Positions 24,160-35,714 of a DNA stretch of 64,000 nt are shown in pieces. The notes below the pieces were generated by a model. The model ran no database searches and was not told where the DNA came from. It was given only the letters and a program-made list of their open reading frames with translations. The stretch comes from Oenanthe sinensis (Eukaryota > Streptophyta > Magnoliopsida > Apiales > Apiaceae): positions 31,723,501 to 31,787,500 of the forward strand of contig CM053810.1 of the NCBI GenBank assembly GCA_028671895.1, written 5' to 3'. Within the stretch, counting starts at the first letter, position 1. Every line of letters begins with the position of its first letter. The position numbers and the translations under genes are program-made.

Positions 24160-25350
24160 TTAGGACCTACATTCTCGAGATATGTGCCCTGGCTTTCCGC
24201 ATTTAAAACATGTTACATTTGAGCTGGCCTTCGGGCTTGGACTCACTACCCGGCATTCACTTGCATAATGTCCCTTTGTGTTACATTTAAAACAAACAAT
24301 ATCCGCCTTATTGCACGCTCCAACATACCTTTTCTTGCAGATTCTGCACTCCTGATTTGTTGCTGATTGGGTTCTCTGTGGCCCCTGAAATTTATTTCCC
24401 TTACTACTGTCATTCCTTCGAAAAGACCCGCCTCCACTTCTCGGCGGAAATCCTGACTTCTTTACAAACTTGCTGACGGGCTCACTTTGACTTGTTCCAT
24501 CATCTCTTTGTCCAAACTTTCTTTTCTGCTCATTCTTCTCCCTTTGACCCTGTTCACTTTCTGTTTCGGCAATCAATGCCTTCTGTACCACCTCCGCATA
24601 CGTCTTCAATTCTAAAATTGCCAATTTCGCCCTAATCCATGATTTCAATCCCTGTTGAAATCTCCTGGCCTTTTTTTCTTTAGTGTTCACATATTCAGGG
24701 ACAAATCTTGACAACTCAGTGAATTTCTTCATGTATTCCGACACACTCATGTTGTTCTGTTTTAGCTCAAAGAACTTCAGCTCCATCTGAGCTTGCATGT
24801 ATCGGGGAATGTACTGTTCCAAAAACAATTCCTTAAATCTATCCCAAGATATCATTTCTGTTATCTCCAACGCTTTAACTGACTCCCACCAATAGTTTGC
24901 ATCACCTTTCAGAAGGTAACTTGCAAAGGTTGTCTTCTGTTCTCCTTCCACCTTAACCAATTCAAATGCTTTTTCTATCTCCTTCAACCATTTCTGAGCT
25001 TCAATTGGATCAGGTGATCCCTGGAATTCTGGAGGCTTTACTGATTGAAAAGTCTTGAATGCCACTGTAGCCTGGCCACGTGGCTGGTCTTGTTGTTGGT
25101 TTTGTTGTTGTTGCAATTGCTGTTACAGCATTTGCTGCTGTTGGGTTAGAGCTGTTGTTTGTTGGCGCAGAAGTTCTATTAACTGGGCCATGTTGTGGTT
25201 ATCTTGATTTACATTAAGGTTCTCGGGGTTATTCTGATTTACATCTTGATTTACTTGAGGGTTCTGAGCTTCATTCTCATCTTGGTTGGGGTTATTAGAA
25301 TTTGAAGCTGTTTGTGAGGGTGTCCCTCGGGAACGTCTCTTTGGTGGCAT
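24160..25350 (-). pseudogene. gag: gag of the Tekay element (one internal nonsense codon)
   Basis: Starts with MPPKRRSRG at 25350. A TAA at 25123-25125, in a Gln-rich run, splits it; the same frame continues to the stop at 24160-24162. The capsid domain (retrotransposon gag family; AQKWLKEIEKAFELV, ANYWWESVKA, RFKELFLEQYIPR) lies around 24700-25050. Nucleocapsid has a knuckle CFKCNTKGHYASEC and a second CFKCGKPGHISREC just before the stop, plus a CX2C-like RICKKRYVGAC segment. Gag and pol share one frame with a single stop between them, which may be either a third mutation or a read-through codon; related Tekay elements usually have one continuous frame. Confidence 0.87.
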
Positions 25351-25691
25351 CTTACTGTAGGTAGATACGAAAATTTAGACTAACGTATAAAACAGTTCGC
25401 ATGGTATATGACATGGTGAGATAAAGTATACGGAAATCAAGTTTTGAATTATCGATCACATGCTGTGTGGTTTAAAGAAGTTAACTACTATCGAACATCA
25501 AAATACGCAACTATGAATTAGATGGCATAAAACGAAAACATAAAATAAATAAACTGACACCATAGTGCCAATAAGTCACAAGATCCATGGGTTCACATCG
25601 GAGACCCAACAATATCCATAATACAACACCGAACGCGGAAAATAACAGAAACAACTACTAAACTAGATCCTGCCCCATACTGCAGTCATCC
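25351..25691 (-). other. Leader between the extra ORF and gag of the Tekay element
   Basis: About 340 bases with no coding signal that I can support; ordinary AT-rich untranslated sequence. Confidence 0.5.
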
Positions 25692-26240
25692 CTAACCACG
25701 ATTCCTTTCTTGGTCGATGATGTCTCGGATCTGGTTGATGATCATCTCGCAGATCATCCGTCCCTCTCCATATCTCACTCTAGTAGGTGGGGGTAGCTGC
25801 TCCATCTGAACTGTGGCCGTCTCCACTACTGCTCGGAGTCTGGTAGTCGAATCTGGCCTGAGAGAAGGGAAGTCTCTGTAGTAGATGCTCAACAATGACT
25901 CCAGCTGGTCGTTGGCAACAACCAAGTTATCATAGTCCTGTCGTAGCTGTGAGTAGACGCTGAAGGGGACTGTGTCAGTCGACGAGCCTGTCCCTAATAG
26001 AGTGGAGGAGGAAGCAACATGACTAGAGGATCCGTGTCGGGCCTGTACACCTGTTATCCCTAATCCTGGCATTGCATCTGAAGACTCTGGAAATGGCTCG
26101 GGGGATGGGGACCTCATATCATCTGGAGTATCTATCTCCTGCTCATCCGCCTCCCTAGCATTCCACGATACTAGAAAGTGACTCATCTCTGAGTCCGAAC
26201 TCGAAGAAGGAGTGGGAGTGGGAGGGTTCTGGGCTCGGCG
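25692..26240 (-). CDS. Extra ORF in the leader of the Tekay element, upstream of gag
   Basis: From ATG at 26186 it encodes 164 residues and is unbroken. The frame stays open upstream for 18 more codons to 26240, where it meets a strong-looking 3' splice site (pyrimidine run then CAG, 26241-26257). The composition is coding-like: an acidic Ser/Pro-rich N-terminal half (DTPDDMRSPSPEPFPES), then a probable helical segment (YSQLRQDYDNLVVANDQLESLL) and a charged C-terminus (MICEMIINQIRDIIDQERNRG). I recognise no family. Standard Tekay elements begin with gag, so this is an additional gene. It has no stop codons although gag and pol have three. It could be an accessory protein, a fragment of captured host sequence, or chance. 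Confidence 0.55.
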   Translation of the reverse strand, partial: RRAQNPPTPTPSSSSDSEMSHFLVSWNAREADEQEIDTPDDMRSPSPEPFPESSDAMPGLGITGVQARHGSSSHVASSSTLLGTGSSTDTVPFSVYSQLRQDYDNLVVANDQLESLLSIYYRDFPSLRPDSTTRLRAVVETATVQMEQLPPPTRVRYGEGRMICEMIINQIRDIIDQERNRG

Positions 26241-26323
26241 CTGAAAAGAAATAAAAGAATATATATATATACTTATTATTAGTAGGTTAGGGTGTAAACT
26301 TGTACTCCTATTACTACTTATAC
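26241..26323 (-). other. Possible 83-base intron in the Tekay leader
   Basis: On the minus strand a donor-like caag|GTATAAG (intron G at 26323) is followed 83 bases later by a polypyrimidine tract and the acceptor ...TTTCTTTTCAG (ending 26241). The intron would be AT-rich and near the lower size limit for plants. It would join the LTR-proximal leader to the open frame that begins at 26240. This is inference from splice-site appearance only. Confidence 0.35.
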
Positions 26324-26439
26324 CTTGTTTAAGATTTGCTAAGTTAGGGAATTTCTAGTACTTAATCCTGAAAGTCTACTTATTACTTAATACTGATCTT
26401 AACACTTAATCCTATATTGTTTCAGTGACTCAAACCTGT

Positions 26440-26452
26440 GGCTCTGATACCA
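26440..26452 (-). promoter_or_regulatory. Primer-binding site of the Tekay element (initiator-Met tRNA)
   Basis: On the minus strand the sequence three bases after the LTR reads TGGTATCAGAGCC, a perfect 13-base complement of the initiator methionine tRNA 3' end. Confidence 0.93.
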
Positions 26453-26455
26453 ACC

Positions 26456-29400
26456 TGTAACACCCCCAAAATTACTACACCAATTACTGATTAATTAACA
26501 ATATTAAACAGATAATAGCAGTGATTATATATATATAACCCTGCCCCCCAAACACAATCCTAGATCGCCATCAGGTTCAAGTATGAAAACAACATACTAA
26601 TTAAATATTACAAGTCTAAATCAAAAAGTCTAAGTTCTAAACTTATTACAACTTACTGATCCAACTGGATCTCAACACACCTGCATACGGTCTCTATATG
26701 CTCTACCTGTACCTCCTATAACCTTACGGGTGGTTCTGTAAGTACGTACCATCTTCTACAGCTGCTGAAAGGGTTAGGAAGCAAGGAGTGAGCTAAATTG
26801 CTCAGCAAGTGTAAACAATAATCATAATATGCTATCTGGGAAGGTTCAAAATGATAATAAGGAAGATAGTACTGTTTCTGGTTCGTAAAAGCTAAAGGTA
26901 TTTTAAAACAGTTTCCTTTTTAAAGTAAATTCAGGGAACGTACGTTTTGAAACTGTAAGTGCATTTCCAAAAAGGTTACTAAAAATAGAAGGTATTATTG
27001 TAATACTGGTAAATCTTATTTTTCCACTTGCTTTTGAAATCAATAACTTTTAGAATTGTTTCGGAACAATAGTATTCGTATAATTGGGATTTAATTTGAC
27101 GCTACGAGTTAAGCTAGGTGATCAGCCAACGCATTAACTCCGGGCCACCACGCAGAGTGACTCCACCTTTCAAACAATTGCGGATATCCTTGGCACGCTT
27201 TGGCCGTTAGCATTGAGCTATATTACTTCACAGACCGGCGTCTCGGTCTAAAACATTTTTAATAATCCCATAACTTTCAAATCGTAATAAAATATTCAGT
27301 TTCAGCAAAATCTCAATCTTTACGATATAATTGATACAGTAAATAAACTTGAACTGAATAAGGATATGAAAAGATCTTTCAGAATACTTGTAAAACAATT
27401 TCATCATAATTATTGTTCGTAAAATCATGGTATAAAACTGTGTTCAAAATCAGGGTTCAGCATAGGTATTATATAGAATTGGATATAATATGGAACTGGA
27501 ATGATAACAGGATATCAAGAGGGAAAAGGAACACTTGCCTTAATCTGAAGGGCTGTCTGACTAACTCTCGAAATAATCTTTGTGCGTCCTAACAACCGGG
27601 TCCTGGTCCACTCTTTTTACTCGTTCCTAATCATAAATTATACGTATAAGTCACTCTCTTATTCGACGAATAATTTAATAATAATATACTCATAGTCACC
27701 TAAGCACGTAATCACTTAGCACTCAATGCACGTAATTTTATTATCAAATCATACTAATAAATTAATATAAAGCTCGGATTAGAGATCTAATTATACCAGT
27801 AATTTCGGAAAATTATTTATAATAACTTTCGTTTTAAACACGTAAACAAATTCTTTACTTAAACCTCTCGAATAATTATAACATAATATTTAATAATAAA
27901 AACCAATCACAATAAGCCACATCATCAAATACTACTCAATCACACAATACTATACTATTCTCAACCAATAGCTATCTATACAAGGATGATGTGCCGTTAA
28001 CCTTTTAAAGATCGTTAGTTTTGGAAACATTTTGGCAGCATCTCCTTTGTATATCGAGCTATCCGTCGGAATACAACCGACACAACCAAACATCAATGTC
28101 AATCATACACCATTATACAATCATATTTTTGCACCAAATCCATATCAAACAAGCAATAACTACAAACATTGTATAATACTATTGCCATTCAAAAATGACT
28201 GAAACAATCCAGTACCAACTACTTATTTATATAGTCAATTCAATTCTTAACTCAACTCTAAATCATAACAACCAATGCCCAATTAATAATTCAACTTATA
28301 GATGATATGAGTGAACCAAATAATTTACAATCTCAACAAAAGAAACAGAAGCTAGCATGGTTTTGAAATCAAATGCATCTACTATGATTTGCAATCGAAT
28401 TTGACAATTGAACACGACAATTAACATTAACAGTTAACTACTACCCATGTATTATCTCAATTAATCGTATGATAACTAGTTATATGATTCAAGCTATTCA
28501 AGTTATTAATAAGAAATCAACATTTCACCTAATTCCATCAATTAAACATGTCAAGTAACATCATAAATCGAATTACCAACTATGTATTGCTACAATTTCC
28601 TCAAATGCCGAATATATAAACCCAAATTTTTGAATTAATAACAAAATCTAACATGTAGCCTATGATATTTTATGACTTAGTAACCAACACATAATAATTA
28701 ATCCCCATTCAAGCCACCATTCAATTTCTTGTTCATAGCAAATTTCGAATACAACTAGTAGTAACAACTCGAGAGTTAAACTTGAACTAAACAAAAGAAT
28801 GCAACAACCAATCTCATATGCAAATCTAGTCAGCCATATAATTAAGTTCATTGTATAGCCTAACTACAATTAGTTATCAATTAATCAAGACCAACCGAAT
28901 AACACAAGCACTTTCAATCGGAAAATTGCAATCATAGCCGGAAATGTTTAAAAATCGACATGCATTGTTAATTACCCATATAATCGAACTCACATCAGTT
29001 TCTAGCATTGAAACTAAATAACAAAAAAACAAAGCCAACTGAGTGAAGTCCAGTCGCCGACTCGCCGGGGCTCATCGCCGGCGACGGCAGCTTGAGAAAC
29101 AAGACCCGATTATGGGTTCTTTCTGTCCAACTGCCTCCAAATTGCAACTACAGCCCAGCACATATGCTATAAACACAACTACCATCCTCAACTAGCTTGC
29201 ATGCAACTCAAATCCGCCTATACACACACACCCGTATATACATACGCACATGCAAACCTTACAATTACATCTACGAAAAGAAACACGATTACTAGTAATA
29301 AAAATTCAAGAACACATGCAAAATTAGTAGAAATCGAGTGGGGACAAAAGAATCGCAGGAGGGAGTGGAGTACCGAACCTCAAAACTGATGTTGCAGAAC

Positions 29401-30163
29401 TAGGAGAGAAAGAAACAGGCGGTGCTGTGTTTATAATGGCTAGGGGTATTTTAGTAATTTCATCATTACTAACTTCTGAATTAAAACAAGTAATAATTCG
29501 AATTTTGATATAAATGGGGTACAAAAATAATTTTATATTTTTAAAATAAATATCATGAATTTAGAAGCTCACTCATATTTTTGAAATATTTTTCTGATGA
29601 GTAAATATTTAAATAAAAATCTTTGACGTTTTAGCACAGAAATAGAAAATAAGAGTAGGAAAATCATAAAAATAATTTTTGCGCTCAAATAAAATAAAAT
29701 TTTATGTTCAGAAAGTCCTAGAATATATAAGGAACATTTTGGAAAAGGTTTCATGATTTTTGTACATTCCAATAATTAAATATGGAATTTAGAAGAGAAA
29801 TATTTTCAGGATAAAATAGGATTGAGAAAATCATATAAAAATATTGAGACTGAATTAAATAACACCACTATTTTTAGAAAGTCTTTAAAATCACATAGAA
29901 GCTACATATAATATTTCATAATTATTGGACACACCAATAATTTTATAAAAATCAAACAGTTACTCAATTAAGCATTTAATCTATGTACGCAGTTTCACAG
30001 ATACACATGTAAATATATAATTGACTTTCTAACAGTTAAACATAGTTGACTTGGTCAACTAGAACACATAATTAATATAATCACATTTTATAATATATTC
30101 ATCACACTCGTTAAACGTAACTAATCGGGACTAAAATATTATTAAAATTATCGATTTATTACA
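26456..30163 (-). repeat. 5' LTR of the Tekay element (right on the plus strand)
   Basis: Same termini and length (3708 bp) as 16849-20556. This copy lies next to the primer-binding site, so it drives transcription of the element toward lower coordinates. Confidence 0.94.
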
Positions 30164-30168
30164 ATAAA
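30164..30168. repeat. Target-site duplication ataaa, right side of the Tekay element
   Basis: Matches 16844-16848. Removing the element and one copy brings the third ORF of A back into register. Confidence 0.92.
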
Positions 30169-31212
30169 GGTGAATCCTCCAGGAGAAATAAGGATGATGG
30201 TTGCAAAGATAAATCAAAGGGAGTTAAAAGGAGGAGAGATGGTGATGATGATGAAACTGGTGATAGTGTTCATGGTCTTAGGGGTCTTGATGATGTACAC
30301 CAAAAGCAATCTGGAATAGCAAAAACTCAAACACATCAGTCAGGGACTAGACATGGGAAATCAGAGTCTAAGTCAGACTCTGATAAGCAAATAAAGAAGT
30401 CAGACTCTGATCAAACTCAAGAACCTTCATACTGGAAGTGCAGTCAGTCAAATCTTCAACTTAGAGCTAAAAAGAAGACAGGTCTTGGAGGTTTTGAAGA
30501 ATCTGACATTGATAGAACATCCACTCTAACCAGGGATCCTCAATCCTTGACAGATAGGCAGTTTGAGAAGATCACACAAAAGCATCTAAACAAAGTGGTG
30601 TCTGCTCAAATTGTTTATAATGTTTTTGAAAGAAAGATACAAGGACAGGGAGGCACAGAAAAGGTGAAAAATGAGATGCTGGTATATTTCTTAGAAGGTG
30701 GAAGTGTAAGATGGATTAGCCAATCAAATTTTATCTTTTTCAAACAGGCTGAGGAATTACAGTACATTAGATTTCTCTTACAGATTGCATATGAAGTAAA
30801 TAAGAGTAAAGAGGTTATCACTCACAAATGGTTCAAAGAGATTGACAGAAAGCTGACTTTGCACAGACAGACAAATCGACAAATGGGAAAATTTTCTTTA
30901 AAATATGTTGATACTGAGGGAAATGATCAAGTCATGCCATTGGAAGAAAAACAGATTAAATTTCAAGATGGTGTGGGTCATTACTTTGGGTTTCAGCCTA
31001 TGAGTGGGAAAGTTAGTGTTCTAATGTTGAAGGACTTAAAAGATCAAGAAAGCAATGCAAATGATCTGAGAGAAGCTTACTGTCAAATCAAATGCTCAAG
31101 TGAAGAAATGAAGAAGTTGAAGAAATTTGTTGGTGAAGCTCTGGCAATTGTGGAGGAAAATATGCTGATTTTTTTTTTTAAGAACAATCCAGCCTTTGAG
31201 AAGATTAAATGA
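30169..31212 (+). pseudogene. Giant third ORF of element A, 3' part
   Basis: The frame interrupted at 16848 resumes at 30169 and is open for 347 codons to the stop at 31210-31212. It begins Lys/Arg/Asp-rich with Ser-Asp repeats (30360-30420). It ends with a conserved domain of about 200 residues (30547-31212): alternating hydrophobic segments (EMLVYFLEGGSV, EELQYIRFLLQI) and a heptad-like C-terminal helix (EEMKKLKKFVGEALAIVEENM). The equivalent domain of element B is at 32636-33253. I recognise no named family. The similarity of the two C-terminal domains, despite very diverged middles, suggests this part was under selection while the elements were active. Confidence 0.68.
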
Positions 31213-31336
31213 GAAATAATTCTTTTTCCTTTAAAATTCTTTTATACTGTTCTAGATTGATAGTTTTATTCTTTAGTTTTGACATCATCAAACCTAGATT
31301 TATGCTTACATTTTATAAAGCATAAATATGAGAGAT
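31213..31336 (+). other. 3' untranslated region and degraded polypurine tract of element A
   Basis: The segment ends aagcataaatatgagagat directly before the LTR. In element B the equivalent site reads aagcataaattgggggagat (33336-33355), a clean polypurine tract, so that of A has mutated. Confidence 0.6.
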
Positions 31337-32113
31337 TTTTAGGAATATATTCATTTGATGATGTACAAAATGCTAGAACAGGGTCTAGCTTAGTTTATTT
31401 GTAATAAGTCTTTCTAGTCTCTGAAATGTATAATCAGAGTCTAGATAGTCAACATTCATGTTACATGTACTTAGAAGAATTTTTGTAGAAAGTGAAACCA
31501 GAGTCTGCATGAAGATCAGAGTCTGGAAGGTGATCAGAGTCTATAGACTATCAGAGTCTATGATCTATCAGAGTCTACATATGTTCAGAGTCTGGAGATC
31601 ATCGGAGTCTGAAGGTTTCAGAGTCTATACAGTTAAAGTTAAATTTGGAAGAAGATCACAGGAATGGAAAGTCTTCAAAGATCAAGATAAATATATTGCA
31701 GATATGCTATGGGAAAGAAAAAGAATTCTAGAAGGAAACTGTCAACTAATAATTAGGAATTATATTCCTATTGTAATTTATCTTTTTGTTATTAGTTAAT
31801 AGGTAGCTCTCTATATAAACTCTATGTAACCTAATTGTAAAAGTGTGTAAGTCGAATCATAATTGTCTGAGTGAAATTCTGTGAGAGTATAGAGATAGAG
31901 AGAGTTGTTGTGATAATCACAAAGAAGCTGCTAGGGTTTGTGTACACCCTAGGAGAGTTTTGTATTTAATCATCAATAATACAAACAGTACTTATTCATA
32001 TCTTTGTGTTTGATCTTTGTTCTTAATTCATATCGAGTTGGTTTTAAATCAGGCATAAAAGTAACACAAGTATTCAACCCCCCCCCCCTTCTACTTGTGC
32101 AACTGGGAAAATA
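31337..32113 (+). repeat. 3' LTR of element A
   Basis: Matches the 5' LTR over its full length. The terminal TG is mutated to TT and the terminal CA to TA. The C-tract near 32080 is longer than in the 5' LTR. The TCAGAGTCT array is at about 31434-31627. Confidence 0.92.
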
Positions 32114-33253
32114 AATAGAACTTGAAAGATGAAGAAATGGCAAGAAAGCTTTTTGAAGAAGAAAATCCAGGAATGGATCCAGTTGTTGTAGAGGAAGAAT
32201 TAAAGAAGTCTGGTACTGACAATGCTCAAGTCCAGAAGAAAAGAAAGTATGTAAATGAAGCTCAAGTTCAAAGGAAGGCACCTGCTCAACAAAAGAAGAT
32301 TGTATCTAATCATGTCCAAGCCAAACTTGTTAAAACTCCTAAGCCTGTTATTGCTCAATCAAAACCTACTCCAGAAGTTGTGAAGAAAGCTCCAGCTAAA
32401 TCAAGAATTCTTCTCACTATGTCTAGAACAACATTTCTCCCAGGTGGATCAAGTTTTGAAGATGAAGAAGAGTAACAACAAACTCTGATCAGAAAGAAAA
32501 AGCCCATTCTTCTGTGGAAAAAAAACTCAAACTCTGACTCTCAATACCAGACTTGGTAAAAACAAGGGTGGTATTGGTTATTCACAAGCCAAAGTCTACA
32601 GGGGTGAAGCAAACACATTCAGAGATCCCTTCTCATTGAAAGACAAGCCTGAGGAAGATTCGATACAAGAATATCTTGACAAATTGATATCTGTCAACAT
32701 AGTGAAGGATATCTTTGATGGTGCTCAAGCCAAGGAGAAGCTATTATATTTCTTGGAGAATGAAAGTGTGTTGAAAATTGTTGAAGAAGATTTGATCCAC
32801 AAGGCAACTAAAGAACTTGAATATGTTCTTTATCTTCTTAATGATGAAAATGAAGCTACTTCCAGGTGGGCAAAGATTCTTGAAGGAGTGATAAATGAAA
32901 AGAAGAAGAATGAAATGCTACTCATGATAAACTCTGAGGAGTAGAAACTAGGGTATTTATTGGAAGATAATTCTGAGAAGGAGATGACAAAAGGAGATGC
33001 AAAGGTCAAGATGGTGTTAGAAATTCCTACACTAATTTTAAATCCTGATGGAAAGAAGGCCTGTTGCATTCCCTTAGATGAAAGGATGGAGAGATCATCA
33101 ATTTATAATTTGAGAGATTCTATATTCCAAATTGAATACTCTTTTGATCAAATGAAAGAACTAAAGGAGAAGTTAGTTGAATTACTGAAGAATACTGAAA
33201 AGAAGCTGCTAGATAAATTTCATATAGAAGATTTCTCATATAGAAGGATCTAA
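32114..33253 (+). pseudogene. Third ORF of element B, 3' part
   Basis: Readable in pieces: 32119-32475 (Lys/Gln/Pro-rich, repeated KKAP and AQVQ motifs), 32560-32943 and 32946-33253, separated by a stop near 32473 and another at 32942-32944. The final 200 codons correspond to the C-terminal domain of the third ORF of element A: both contain a LLYFLE/MLVYFLE motif, a following LEYVLYLL/LQYIRFLL motif and a terminal lysine/glutamate-rich helix. No transmembrane segment is evident. Function unknown. Confidence 0.6.
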
Positions 33254-33341
33254 GTCAAGAAGGAAAACTCAAACTCTAATGCATTTGTCTCAATATTTCT
33301 GACATCATAAGTGAAATTTATGTTTTACTTAATAAAGCATA

Positions 33342-33355
33342 AATTGGGGGAGATT
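33342..33355 (+). promoter_or_regulatory. Polypurine tract of element B
   Basis: aattgggggagat immediately precedes TGTTAGAAAT, the LTR start. This is the standard plus-strand primer arrangement in SIRE-type elements. Confidence 0.78.
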
Positions 33356-33761
33356 GTTAGAAATGAAAACACTGATGTTATCAGAGAATATCAAACCGAC
33401 AGAGTTTATCTACTGAGTTTTTGAAAGAAACATACATACAAATCATAATATGATTTAGATAGTGAAGAAGGAATTCAAATACAAGTCAAATTACCTTATT
33501 GAAGCTATTCTTTTCATTATCTGTTTTGTTGTTGGATTTGTAACTGTGTCTATATAAACACAGAAATAGGTTAACATTAATAATTGATTGAAGTTATATT
33601 TTTCTTATAACCTAGTGAATTTCTTGATAGAGTTTTGTGTTCAAGTTTATTATCATTAATACAAAACAGTGTTTCTTTTATATACTTGTATTCTTGATCG
33701 ATTATTTGATGTCTATTATATTAAACTCTCCTTCTATAATAGAGTATTATCTGGGCAAACA
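33356..33761 (+). repeat. 3' LTR of element B
   Basis: Begins TGTTAG after the polypurine tract. It contains a TATA box (tctatataaac, about 33548-33558). The end near 33761 (ctgggcaaaca) is inferred by resemblance to the LTR end of A (ctgggaaaaca); the 5' LTR is outside the window, so the boundary and the target duplication cannot be confirmed. It is shorter than the LTR of A and lacks the TCAGAGTCT array. Confidence 0.6.
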
Positions 33762-35584
33762 TGTTAACTCTCGAATCTTTGATTACCTCAATTTTTTAGT
33801 TAATCTAATATTTTATTATATTTAAATTAGAATCTTAAATTTATATTTTTATATTAAAATTTATTTATAATATACTTAGTTGAAATATAATTTTTTACAA
33901 ATATCAATTTTATCATACCCAAAATCTTTAATTTATTTAAAATTATTACTCACTAATTAAATTTTATAATTATTATAATATTATTATTGCTATTTTTTCT
34001 ATATTAAACATTATATAAGGATACTGTTATGAATATTTAAATTAAATTTGTATATAAAAATCTGATATAAAGAATAATTTTTTGGTCATAATCTTCTAAT
34101 ATATATAATCGGTTTAATTTGTTAGAGTACTCGAAAATTACTCTAAAAATTTATTCAAGGAAAAATATTTTAAAAAAATATTAATTTGTTTTTCACTTTC
34201 ATGTTGCTTCTCATCAATAACTCCATAATTATCATATTCTTTATATTTGTAGTAGTATAATACTTATCCCCGTGTTATAATTGAATAATTTTTTATTTGT
34301 CTTATTTTGTCACTTTATAGGATTTTCTCAGGATATTCAATGAATGATGTTGATGATAAGAGAACTATAATTATAAATATTATTATTTATATGAATAGTA
34401 CAAAAATATGAATTCAATTTTAAATCTTTTTGGAGAAATTCTTCCATATCATATTAGTATTTGACAATCTCTATCTGTGCAGTGCAATATAATAGTGTAT
34501 TTAAGTATATTTATTTAATTTAATTTAAATAGAAGAGTATGTTTAAGAATGTATTGTAATTAAAAATTGTGTTTTGAGTTGAGTATGAGACAATATATAA
34601 TCTTAACTAAAAATGAGGGATAATTTATAAAACACCAACTTTTATGGAACAGGTGCAGTATATGTTAATTATTTAAAAACATTTATTTAATTATTTGGAA
34701 TAATAAATTAATTATTGCGTATTTAAATATTAACCTTTTAGTACAAATTACAACATCCATTACAATAAATATTGCAAAATATAATAAATTCACAAATTAA
34801 TCAATCATTTTATTTAGTCCAAATTTAATCAGCATCATCATATCCATTATATTATATTTCATCTTCTTGTATCGTCTTCATTTTCAAAATTATTTTCAGA
34901 TTTTTCTTGATATGACTCAACTGCCATTCAATTTTTATATTGTTAGATTAACAAATAAATTGATGGGAAAGAGGTCAATCGACCTATCGTATATGTCTTC
35001 TTCTTGAACAACATCCCCATTATATGTATGAGTAATTTCTGGTGAACGACTTCTTGTTACAATAATCAACACATCAAACTCATCAATTTTTGATCTCATA
35101 TTAAATTTTAAAGTATATGAAATAAAATATAATATCTCTCATTTCAACTTCAAAATCTCTAAAAATATATTTAAAAAAATTAAGAGAACACGTTTAAATT
35201 AGTTATAAATAGATATTGAGAGTTTGTATTCTTATTATTGACAGGGCGTTATGCACCGTGTGAGCTCTATACTCGAGGAATAAGAAACAAACATTTACAA
35301 GTTTCTCCTTAACGTAATGTTCTACGATGGAAACCTTCAACTTCTCCGCGACAATCCTAAAACCATTCGAAATAATAACAAATATAACTCCATCAATATC
35401 TTTATAAACAGAATTACAACAAATACAACATGGATATCTAATTTTTTTTATCTGATTTCTTTCATTAATGACGCACAACAAAATTTATAAATTAATCAAT
35501 TTCATTCAAAAAAAATTGAGTAAAAACTATTAATTCCACCGATTAAGTTACGATGGTTGATCCAACTATAATTAGAAGTCTTCT
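33762..35584. other. AT-rich intergenic sequence, no gene seen
   Basis: Very AT-rich with many short homopolymer runs. The piece at about 33905-33975 resembles 38577-38640 (both contain aatttatttaaaattattact), so it is part of a dispersed repeat. The open frame on the minus strand at 35203-35481 has no recognisable product. Confidence 0.55.
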
Positions 35585-35700
<116 letters not shown>

Positions 35701-35714
35701 CAATCACGTATACA

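Larger units (their letters stand above)
16849..30163 (-). mobile_element. Ty3/Gypsy chromovirus, Tekay/Del type, nested in element A
   Basis: Complete element in reverse orientation: two equally long LTRs (3708 bp each), a primer-binding site, a leader ORF, gag, pol with a C-terminal chromodomain, a polypurine tract and the ataaa target duplication. Domain order protease-RT-RNase H-integrase defines Gypsy; the chromodomain and very long LTRs point to Tekay/Del. My by-eye comparison of the LTRs gives about 40 differences in 3.7 kb (about 1%), so insertion was recent compared with its host element. Three stop codons disable the otherwise single gag-pol frame. Confidence 0.94.
6062..32113 (+). 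mobile_element. SIRE/Maximus-type Copia retrotransposon A (complete, split by a Gypsy element)
   Basis: Both LTRs (6062-6833 and 31337-32113), the primer-binding site, gag, pol, a giant third ORF and the aatag target duplication are present. Without the nested Tekay element (16849-30163 plus its 5-base duplication) the element is about 12.7 kb. By eye the LTRs differ at about 25 positions, roughly 3%. All three genes are broken, so the copy is non-autonomous. Element D (53746 to the window end) is a close relative and serves here as an internal reference for spotting mutations. Confidence 0.93.
32114..33761 (+). mobile_element. Element B, 3' segment: end of third ORF, polypurine tract, 3' LTR
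   Basis: Begins with the second aatag copy of the A target duplication and continues the third ORF of B that stopped at 6061. The polypurine tract is at 33342-33355 and the LTR starts TGTTAGAAAT at 33356. Confidence 0.82.

Noticed and set aside
16849..30163. Possible endogenous pararetrovirus
   Set aside because: LTRs, target duplication, integrase and a chromodomain are all present, which identifies a Gypsy chromovirus; no movement protein is seen.
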